Shown piece by piece: positions 1 through 5,057 of a stretch of DNA of 5,057 nucleotides. A model generated the notes under the pieces. The model was not told the origin of the DNA and ran no database searches. It saw only the letters and a list, made by a program, of their open reading frames with translations. The translations under genes were made by a program, and so were the position numbers. Source of the DNA: an uncultured Lentisphaeria bacterium (GTDB taxonomy: Bacteria > Verrucomicrobiota > Lentisphaeria > Victivallales > Victivallaceae); the NCBI GenBank assembly GCA_903821255.1, contig CAIJKT010001035.1, positions 1-5,057 of the forward strand, given 5' to 3'. Numbering within the stretch: position 1 is the stretch's first letter; each line of letters starts with the position of its first letter.

Positions 1-906
1 GAACTGGAACAGGTGCGGCTGGCGGATATCAACATGCCGGTTTTCATTGAAACCCTGACCTGTCACGGCGGCTGCATCCAGGGGCCGTGCACCGAGCATG
101 CCGCATCCGGGCTGACGGCAAGATTGCGGATACTCGAAAATGTAAAAATACCGGCCAATATACACCGGCCGGCCGCATGCGGCATTGGCGCGGAATTTCC
201 CGTCAACGCGGTGATCGACGCGCCTGCCGGAATGCATGAAATAACGCTGGCGCTGAAGAGCATCGGCAAAAACTGCCGGGAGGACGAACTGAACTGCGGC
301 GGCTGCGGTTATGAAACATGCAGAAATTTTGCCCTCGCTTTGCTTAATGCGAAAGCGGAGGCGCCGATGTGTGTTTCGTATCTGCGCAAACAGGCGCAGA
401 AGAAAGCGAACGCCCTGCTGCGCACTATCCCGTCGGGGGTGGTGATTGTTGACCGGGATTTGCGGATAATTGAATGCAACCGGCGTTTCGCGGAAATCTT
501 CGGCGAATCCAATCTGCTGGCGTTTGACGCGGTGCCCGGGATGGCCGGCGCGGATGTCAGGCGCATCGTGCCGTTCTCCAATTATTTCTCGACCTGTCTG
601 AGCAACGGCGAGGACATCCGGCTTGAATCGCTGCATTTTGAAGACCGGCTGCTTGGCGTGACCGTGTTCAGCATTGAAGCGGAAGAGGCCGCCGGCGCGA
701 TAATCACCGATGTCACGGGCACGGAACTCCGCCGCGAGGAGATTGCGGAACGCGCCCGCGAAGTGATCACGAAAAATCTCGCCGCAGTCCAGGACATTGC
801 CTGCAAACTCGGCGAAAATATGGCGGAAACCGAGATTCTGCTGCGTTCCATCAGCGAAAATTATGCGGCGACAAAATTAGCGCCGGGAGGAAAAACCGCA
901 CGATGA
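1..906 (+). CDS. Sensory [FeFe]-hydrogenase-like protein with Fe-S and PAS domains (5'-truncated)
   Basis: This is the 3' part of a putative H2/redox sensor of the HydS/HsfB type. The frame is open to base 1 and the sequence begins inside the H-cluster domain, so the in-frame GTG at 13 is not the real start; motifs L1 and L2 must lie upstream. Visible modules, in order: an L3 H-cluster motif, ETLTCHGGC (49-75), keeping both cluster cysteines (codons 61 and 73); a [4Fe-4S] module with cysteines at 295, 304, 319 and 370 (CGGCGYETC, then APMC); a PAS domain at about 412-730 (starting LLRTIPSGVVIVD); and a helical tail at about 736-890. The family is thought to be cytoplasmic and regulatory rather than catalytic. 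The hydrogenase-Fe-S-PAS architecture, adjacent phosphatase and downstream hydCBA fit phosphatase-linked group C3. It ends TGA at 904-906, overlapping the next gene by four bases. Family assignment is firm; the sensed signal is inferred. Confidence 0.9.
   Translation, partial: ELEQVRLADINMPVFIETLTCHGGCIQGPCTEHAASGLTARLRILENVKIPANIHRPAACGIGAEFPVNAVIDAPAGMHEITLALKSIGKNCREDELNCGGCGYETCRNFALALLNAKAEAPMCVSYLRKQAQKKANALLRTIPSGVVIVDRDLRIIECNRRFAEIFGESNLLAFDAVPGMAGADVRRIVPFSNYFSTCLSNGEDIRLESLHFEDRLLGVTVFSIEAEEAAGAIITDVTGTELRREEIAERAREVITKNLAAVQDIACKLGENMAETEILLRSISENYAATKLAPGGKTAR
885..890 (+). promoter_or_regulatory. Shine-Dalgarno site for the phosphatase gene
   Basis: GGGAGG lies inside the end of the sensor gene, 12 bases before the ATG at 903. 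The spacing is rather long, but the start also overlaps the upstream stop codon (ATGA), so translational coupling from the sensor gene probably contributes to initiation. Confidence 0.6.
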
Positions 907-2084
907 ACGAAACCGCAATATTATTTGCCGACATCGGCTGCAGCCAGTGCAATAAGCACGGGCAGAAAATCTGCGGGGACGTATTCAAGTTCCGCAGAAT
1001 TTCTGAAGAAAACCGGGTTATTGCGGCGTTGTCGGACGGGCTCGGCAGCGGAATCAAGGCCAATATCCTGGCGAATATGACGGTGTCGATGGCGTTGAAA
1101 TTCATGAGCGCCAATATGGAAATGACCCGTTCCGCCGAGATCATGATGGAAGCGCTGCCGCTCTGCCGCGAACTGGAAATCGGCTATGCCACTTTCTCGC
1201 TGATTGATATAATGCTGGATGGAACGGTGAAGATGGTGGAGATGGGCAATCCGGAATTTATCGCATTCTGCGCCGGAGAGAATTTCACTCCGGCAAATAC
1301 GAATAACGCGGCGGTTAAGTGCGGCGAACAGACTTTGCGGATTTGCGAATTCGCGGTTAAACAGCATGACCGGCTGGTGCTGCTGTCGGACGGCATCAGC
1401 CAGACCGGCGCCGGCACCGATCAGACACCGGCGGGCTGGGGCGTCAGCGGCTGCCGTCAGTTTCTGACCGGCATCGTCAGCGCCAACCCGGAAGTGACCG
1501 CGCTGGAACTGGCGGAACAGATGATCCGCGAGGCGCTGCGGCGCGAACCGGCGTATCGCGCCGGCGACGACATGACCTGCGCGGTGATTCATTTCCGCCA
1601 GCCGCGCCGGCTGATGCTGGTCACCGGGCCGCCGTTCGACCCGGCCAAAGATGCGGTCATCGCCCGGAATGTCGCGGAATTTGCGGGCGGAAAAGTCATT
1701 TGCGGCGGAACCACTGCCGGAATCATCGCACGGGAACTGGAGCGGGAACTCAGCATTCCGGCGAACGGCGCCAAAGACGGTCTGCCGCCGTGCTCGGCGC
1801 TACCGGGCATCGACCTGGTGACCGAGGGCATCTACACGCTGACCAGAGCCGCGCAATATCTGGAAGGCAATTTTGACGAAATCAGGAATAATGCCGCGGG
1901 GCAACTGGCAAAATTGCTGATTTGCAATGACATCATTGAATTTCACGTCGGCACGCGCATAAACCAGGCGCACCAGGACCCGAATCTGCCGATTGAGCTG
2001 GAGATCAGAAGAAGCATTATCAAGCGGATTGCCGCGACCCTGCAAAAAAAGTATTACAAGAATGTAATCATCAAATATTTTTAA
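903..2084 (+). CDS. SpoIIE-family (PP2C-type) Ser/Thr protein phosphatase
   Basis: Predicted soluble metal-dependent phosphatase of 393 residues, expected to remove phosphate from Ser/Thr of a regulatory partner. The PP2C-like fold spans residues 1-232 with all the acidic metal-binding motifs: CGD (D26), SDGLGSG (D45), LLSDG (D163) and GDDMT (D222, D223). Residues 235-393 form a second conserved-looking domain not part of the PP2C fold, with striking stretches VTGPPFDPAKD (240-250), ICGGTT (266-271), GIDLVTEGIYTL (302-313) and FHVGTRINQAHQDPNLP (347-363). I recognise this tail as typical of phosphatases beside bifurcating hydrogenases but know no function for it. No signal peptide or membrane segment is seen. 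The N-terminus has a CSQC pair (C13, C16) plus C24. The start is the ATG in the ATGA overlap with the sensor gene, implying coupled synthesis and probably a shared signalling path. Its substrate is not in the window; control of hydrogenase expression or activity is inference. Confidence 0.9.
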   Translation: MNETAILFADIGCSQCNKHGQKICGDVFKFRRISEENRVIAALSDGLGSGIKANILANMTVSMALKFMSANMEMTRSAEIMMEALPLCRELEIGYATFSLIDIMLDGTVKMVEMGNPEFIAFCAGENFTPANTNNAAVKCGEQTLRICEFAVKQHDRLVLLSDGISQTGAGTDQTPAGWGVSGCRQFLTGIVSANPEVTALELAEQMIREALRREPAYRAGDDMTCAVIHFRQPRRLMLVTGPPFDPAKDAVIARNVAEFAGGKVICGGTTAGIIARELERELSIPANGAKDGLPPCSALPGIDLVTEGIYTLTRAAQYLEGNFDEIRNNAAGQLAKLLICNDIIEFHVGTRINQAHQDPNLPIELEIRRSIIKRIAATLQKKYYKNVIIKYF

Positions 2085-2088
2085 AAAT

Positions 2089-2094
2089 GAGGTG
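2089..2094 (+). promoter_or_regulatory. Shine-Dalgarno site for hydC
   Basis: GAGGTG lies five bases before the ATG at 2100, within the 15-base gap after the phosphatase stop codon. It supports this start, and no room is left for a separate promoter between the two genes. Confidence 0.7.
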
Positions 2095-2099
2095 TCAGT

Positions 2100-2609
2100 A
2101 TGAACGGAACAATTGAAGAAAAACAGGATATGGCGGCGGTTGACCGCATCCTGGCGGAGAACCGCCACAGCAAGGCCAGACTGATCGCCATCCTGCAGGC
2201 GATACAGGAGGAATACCGCTATTTGTCGGAAGGCGTCATCGGCTATGTCGCCGGCATGCTGAAACTGCCGCCGGCCCAGGTGTACGGCGTGGCGACTTTT
2301 TACGCGCACTTTTCACTGGAGCCCAAGGGCAGACACATTTTCCGCCTCTGCGACGGCACCGCCTGCCACGTAAAAAAATCCCACGGCATTCTCAATGCGC
2401 TTTATCAGCGGCTGGGCCTGTCGCCGGAAAAGAAAACCACTGACGACATGATGTTCACCGTTGAAACCGTCAGTTGTCTCGGGGCCTGCGGCCTCGCGCC
2501 GGTCATGATCGTTGACGGCGAAGTCTACGGTCAGGTCCGACCGGAACAGGCGGTGGAAATCATCGAGACCATCATCGCCGCTGAAAAAAATAATCAGGCA
2601 CAGGCATAG
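2100..2609 (+). CDS. hydC: Bifurcating [FeFe]-hydrogenase subunit HydC (NuoE-like, [2Fe-2S])
   Basis: Small electron-transfer subunit of the cytoplasmic HydABC complex, homologous to NuoE of complex I and to HndA. At 169 residues it has normal family length. An N-terminal helical part (about 10-75), including the family signature QVYGVATFYAHF (60-71), precedes a thioredoxin-like [2Fe-2S] domain. All four cluster ligands are present: C84 and C89 (LCDGTACH), then C126 and C130 (SCLGACGLAP). The protein is expected to dock on HydB next to FMN. In the family this subunit is required for the bifurcating complex, although its cluster may be off the main electron path. The start is fixed by GAGGTG five bases upstream. 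The stop TAG overlaps the Shine-Dalgarno of hydB, and the gap is 12 bases. A NuoE of respiratory complex I is unlikely, because the partner gene is a HydB with extra ferredoxin domains and no other nuo genes are seen. Confidence 0.95.
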   Translation: MNGTIEEKQDMAAVDRILAENRHSKARLIAILQAIQEEYRYLSEGVIGYVAGMLKLPPAQVYGVATFYAHFSLEPKGRHIFRLCDGTACHVKKSHGILNALYQRLGLSPEKKTTDDMMFTVETVSCLGACGLAPVMIVDGEVYGQVRPEQAVEIIETIIAAEKNNQAQA

Positions 2610-2613
2610 GAGA
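2608..2613 (+). promoter_or_regulatory. Shine-Dalgarno site for hydB, overlapping the hydC stop
   Basis: AGGAGA begins within the hydC stop codon (TAG, 2607-2609) and lies eight bases before the hydB ATG at 2622. Ribosomes ending hydC would therefore sit on the hydB initiation site, favouring coupled synthesis of the two subunits. Confidence 0.7.
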
Positions 2614-2621
2614 AAACAGCC

Positions 2622-4520
2622 ATGAATAATAAAATTGAAACCATTGACCTTGAAAAGACTTCCGGCGAATATGCCGCCGCGGCTGCCGCGGTTAAATGCC
2701 GTCTCATTCTCTGCGCCGGCACCGGCTGCGTGGCCAACGGCGCGCTGGCCGTGCGCGAGGCGCTGGCAAAGGCGCTCGAAACCGCCGGACTGAATGTCAA
2801 ACTGGAGCTTTCCGCTCATGACGACACCCGGGACGTTCACTATATTTCCCGGAGCGGCTGCCAGGGGTTCTGCCAGATGGGGCCGCTGCTGCATATCGAA
2901 CCGGCGGGCATCCTTTACACCAGAGTCAAAGTCAGCGATGTCACGGAAATCGTCAACACCACGCTGCTCAGCGGAGAGCTTATTGAACGCCTGCTCTATC
3001 TTGACCCGGTCACCGGCAAACGCTGCAAAGGCGATGAGGAAATCTCGTTCTACAACCGGCAGCGCCGGGTGGTGCTTAAAAATTGCATGATCGAACCGGA
3101 CAGCATCGCGGAATACATTCATCGCGGCGGCTACTTCGGGGCGCGTACCGCAATCACCGCCATGACCAGCCAGGACGTCTGTCAGAAGATCCTTGACGCC
3201 GGACTGCGCGGACGCGGCGGCGGCGGCTTCCCCACCGGCAGAAAATGGCAGATTACGCTGGCGGCGGAGAATAATAAAAAATACATTGTCTGCAACGGCG
3301 ACGAGGGCGATCCCGGCGCGTTTATGGACCGTTCCGTCATGGAAGGCAATCCCCACGGCGTGATTGAAGGCATGCTCATCGCCGGCAAAGCCGTCGGCGC
3401 CGATGAAGGCTACGTCTACGTCAGGGCGGAATATCCGCTGGCCGTGAAGCGCATCCGCGGCGCAGTCGATGCCGCGGCGGCCGTCGGCCTGCTCGGCAAT
3501 AATCTTTTCGGGACTGAATTCAATTTCAAACTGCACGTGATGGAGGGGGCCGGAGCGTTTGTCTGCGGCGAAGAAACCGCCCTGCTGGCGTCGATTGAAG
3601 GCAAGCGCGGCATGCCCATGCCCAAACCGCCCTATCCCGCGCATAAAGGCCTGTGGGGCAAACCCACGGTCATCAACAACGTTGAAACCTTGGCGTCGGT
3701 TCCGACCATCATCCGGGAAGGCGCGGAAAAATACCGCTCCGTCGGCACGCTGAACTCGCCCGGCACTAAAACTTTCGCGCTCACCGGCCACGTCGCCAAT
3801 ACCGGACTTATCGAAGTGCCGTTCGGGGCGACCCTCCGGGAGATTGTCAATAATATCGGCGGCGGAGTCATCGACAACGACGGCAAAGTAACCGGCGAAG
3901 GCTTCAAGTCCGTCCAGATCGGCGGCCCGTCCGGCGGCTGCCTGACCCCGGCCATGCGGGATATGCCGCTGGATTTTGATTCGCTCAAAAACGTCGGCGC
4001 CATGGTCGGCTCCGGCGGACTGGTGGTGATGAACAACCAAACCTGCATGGTCCGGATCGCCAGATTTTTCATGCAGTTCACGCAGAACGAATCCTGCGGC
4101 AAATGCGTCCCCTGCCGCGAAGGCACCCGCCAGATGCTGGCGCTGCTGGACGACATCATCGACGGCAAGGCCGACGCGCAGACGCTGGAACTGCTGGAGC
4201 AGACCGCCAGGGCCGTTAAAATCGGCTCACTGTGCGGCCTGGGCAAGACCGCGCCGAACCCGGTGCTGTCCACAATGAACTATTTCCGCAAAGAGTACGA
4301 GGAACATGTTTTCAACAAGTGCTGCCCGACCGGGGAATGCACCGCATTGACCCCGCTGAAGATCGTCGCGGATAAATGCAAAGGCTGCACCGCATGCGTC
4401 AGAATATGTCCCGTCGGCGCGATTGCCGGAGAGAAAAAACAGCCGCACCGGATTGACGCCAGTATCTGCATAAAATGCGGTGCATGCAAAAGTGTCTGCA
4501 AATTTAAAGCGATAGCATAA
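2622..4520 (+). CDS. hydB: Bifurcating [FeFe]-hydrogenase subunit HydB (NuoF-like, FMN and Fe-S)
   Basis: Flavin and NAD(H)-binding subunit of HydABC, the likely site where electrons are split between NAD+ and ferredoxin. At 632 residues it is HydB/HndC-sized, well above the roughly 430 of plain NuoF. Modules: an N-terminal thioredoxin-like [2Fe-2S] domain (about 25-115; C31, C36, C80, C84); a NuoF core with GRGGGGFPTGRKW (197-209), EGDPGAF (228-234), GAFVCGEET (311-319) and INNVET (351-356) for NADH and FMN; a [4Fe-4S] site (C492, C495, C498, C538); then a linker with H562, C567, C568 and C573; and a C-terminal two-cluster ferredoxin (C586, C589, C592, C596 and C616, C619, C622, C626). Every expected ligand is present, so the protein looks intact. 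The linker residues resemble the zinc-binding hinge I recall from HydB structures; that match is inferred. NAD versus NADP specificity cannot be read here. The start is backed by AGGAGA eight bases upstream, and hydA follows after 15 bases. Confidence 0.96.
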   Translation: MNNKIETIDLEKTSGEYAAAAAAVKCRLILCAGTGCVANGALAVREALAKALETAGLNVKLELSAHDDTRDVHYISRSGCQGFCQMGPLLHIEPAGILYTRVKVSDVTEIVNTTLLSGELIERLLYLDPVTGKRCKGDEEISFYNRQRRVVLKNCMIEPDSIAEYIHRGGYFGARTAITAMTSQDVCQKILDAGLRGRGGGGFPTGRKWQITLAAENNKKYIVCNGDEGDPGAFMDRSVMEGNPHGVIEGMLIAGKAVGADEGYVYVRAEYPLAVKRIRGAVDAAAAVGLLGNNLFGTEFNFKLHVMEGAGAFVCGEETALLASIEGKRGMPMPKPPYPAHKGLWGKPTVINNVETLASVPTIIREGAEKYRSVGTLNSPGTKTFALTGHVANTGLIEVPFGATLREIVNNIGGGVIDNDGKVTGEGFKSVQIGGPSGGCLTPAMRDMPLDFDSLKNVGAMVGSGGLVVMNNQTCMVRIARFFMQFTQNESCGKCVPCREGTRQMLALLDDIIDGKADAQTLELLEQTARAVKIGSLCGLGKTAPNPVLSTMNYFRKEYEEHVFNKCCPTGECTALTPLKIVADKCKGCTACVRICPVGAIAGEKKQPHRIDASICIKCGACKSVCKFKAIA

Positions 4521-4521
4521 C

Positions 4522-4527
4522 AGGAGG
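4522..4527 (+). promoter_or_regulatory. Shine-Dalgarno site for hydA
   Basis: A consensus AGGAGG lies eight bases before the ATG at 4536, in the 15-base gap after the hydB stop. It is the strongest ribosome binding site in the window and fixes the hydA start. Confidence 0.8.
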
Positions 4528-4535
4528 AAACCAGT

Positions 4536-5057
4536 ATGGAAACTGAAAATAAATTCATTACCGTAAACGGGATCGAAGTAAAAATCAGCGGCGAACGCAA
4601 TCTGCTGGAACTGATCCGCAAAGCCGGCATCGAAATCCCGACATTCTGCTACCATTCCGAACTGAGCATCTACGGTGCCTGCCGCTTGTGCCTGGTGGAT
4701 ATTGAAGGCCGCGGCGTCGTCGCCTCCTGTTCGGCCCCGCCGGAACCCGGCATGGTCATCCGCACCGATACTAAAGAAATACGGGAAATGCGCAAAATCA
4801 ATATTGAACTGCTGCTGGCGAACCATAACCGGGAATGCCCGTCCTGCGTCCGCAGTTCGAGCTGCGCGCTCCAGGACATCGCCCGGCGGCTCGGCGTCGG
4901 CGACATCCGCTATAAACAGCGCACGAAAATGCAGAAAATCGATAAATCCTCGCCATCGCTGGAACGCGACCCGAACAAGTGCATCCTGTGCGGCGACTGC
5001 GTCCGCGTCTGCAAAGAGGTGCAGGGAATCGGCGCGATTGATTTCGCGTTTCGCGGC
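4536..5057 (+). CDS. hydA: Bifurcating [FeFe]-hydrogenase catalytic subunit HydA, N-terminal part (3'-truncated)
   Basis: Beginning of the catalytic subunit: 174 codons are open to the last base of the window, so the H-cluster domain lies outside. Translation gives METENKFITVNGIEVKISG, followed by a plant-type [2Fe-2S] domain (C38, C49, C52, C65), a His-ligated [4Fe-4S] site in the NuoG-like pattern HNRECPSC plus C110 (H97, C101, C104, C110), and the first cluster of a ferredoxin domain, CILCGDCVRVC (C149, C152, C155, C159). These form the electron relay between HydB and the active site. The same N-terminal layout occurs in NuoG and in NAD-linked formate dehydrogenase alpha subunits, so the visible part alone is not diagnostic. 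The upstream hydCB genes with the sensory hydrogenase and phosphatase favour HydA of a group A3 enzyme. Whether the H-cluster motifs are intact cannot be seen. The start has AGGAGG eight bases upstream. Confidence 0.9.
   Translation, partial: METENKFITVNGIEVKISGERNLLELIRKAGIEIPTFCYHSELSIYGACRLCLVDIEGRGVVASCSAPPEPGMVIRTDTKEIREMRKINIELLLANHNRECPSCVRSSSCALQDIARRLGVGDIRYKQRTKMQKIDKSSPSLERDPNKCILCGDCVRVCKEVQGIGAIDFAFRG

Larger units (their letters stand above)
1..5057 (+). other. Probable single operon: sensor, phosphatase, hydC, hydB, hydA
   Basis: All five genes are on one strand, with a 4-base overlap and then gaps of 15, 12 and 15 bases, so nothing between them can hold a promoter or terminator. 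The operon extends beyond both ends of the window. Its promoter must lie upstream of base 1 or inside coding sequence; I saw no convincing internal promoter. Confidence 0.8.

Noticed and set aside
13..15. In-frame GTG as a start for the first gene
   Set aside because: The frame is open to base 1, and the L3 H-cluster motif only about 12 codons later must be preceded by several hundred residues of the hydrogenase domain. No good ribosome binding site can be seen before it.
921..1592. A 223-codon open frame on the minus strand opposite the phosphatase gene
   Set aside because: It has no recognisable motif and mirrors the codon bias of the phosphatase, which has every catalytic acidic residue on the plus strand.
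2677..2691. CCGCGG-CTG-CCGCGG, able to form a 6-bp stem near the start of hydB
   Set aside because: It lies inside the alanine-rich linker (residues 18-23) encoded by GC-rich codons, has no U-tract, and is best explained by codon composition.
2313..4040. A 575-codon open frame on the minus strand opposite hydC and hydB
   Set aside because: Its translation shows no recognisable domain and is rich in H, A, G, D and F, as expected from antisense reading of GC-rich codons. It overlaps two certain genes with complete Fe-S ligand sets, so it is a shadow.
2100..5057. nuoEFG of respiratory complex I, or a NAD-linked formate dehydrogenase
   Set aside because: The NuoF-like protein has an extra N-terminal [2Fe-2S] domain and a C-terminal two-cluster ferredoxin, and the upstream genes are a hydrogenase-type sensor and phosphatase. 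HydCBA fits better, although the catalytic domain that would settle it is outside the window.

Overview
The window is a compact, single-strand (+) gene block from an anaerobic, H2-metabolising bacterium. It holds five genes, complete or partial, with junctions of at most 15 bases, so it reads as one transcription unit. The core is a trimeric electron-bifurcating [FeFe]-hydrogenase: HydC (2100-2609), HydB (2622-4520) and the first 174 codons of HydA (4536-window end). Directly upstream are two regulatory genes: the 3' part of a PAS-containing, [FeFe]-hydrogenase-like sensory protein (1-906) and a SpoIIE/PP2C-type serine/threonine phosphatase (903-2084). This matches the 'phosphatase-linked' sensory hydrogenases (group C3 in the usual [FeFe] classification) sitting beside a group A3 bifurcating enzyme.

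Layout. Bases 1-906: end of the H-cluster domain (L3 motif at 49-90), a four-cysteine [4Fe-4S] module (295-372), a PAS domain (about 412-730) and a C-terminal helical tail. An ATGA overlap leads into the phosphatase (PP2C domain, residues 1-232; uncharacterised C-terminal domain, residues 235-393). After 15 bases comes hydC, after 12 bases hydB, after 15 bases hydA, each with a clear Shine-Dalgarno sequence. The gaps are too short for promoters or terminators, and I see none. There are no RNA genes, mobile elements, CRISPR arrays or other repeats of note.

How the genes work together. HydABC is expected to couple NADH and reduced ferredoxin oxidation to H2 production, or the reverse. HydB carries the FMN, NAD(H) site and several Fe-S clusters, HydC adds a [2Fe-2S] cluster, and HydA carries an Fe-S relay and, outside the window, the H-cluster. 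The upstream pair plausibly senses H2 or redox state and passes this to a phosphatase that adjusts a Ser/Thr-phosphorylated partner. That partner, and any kinase, is not in the window, so the regulatory link is inference.

Organism. The DNA is GC-rich (mid to high fifties percent by eye), too high for a typical Clostridium. Gene order resembles that of Thermotoga and many anaerobic Firmicutes. A strict anaerobe from a higher-GC phylum (for example Lentisphaerota or a relative, or a spirochaete) is possible, but I cannot assign taxonomy from this sequence.
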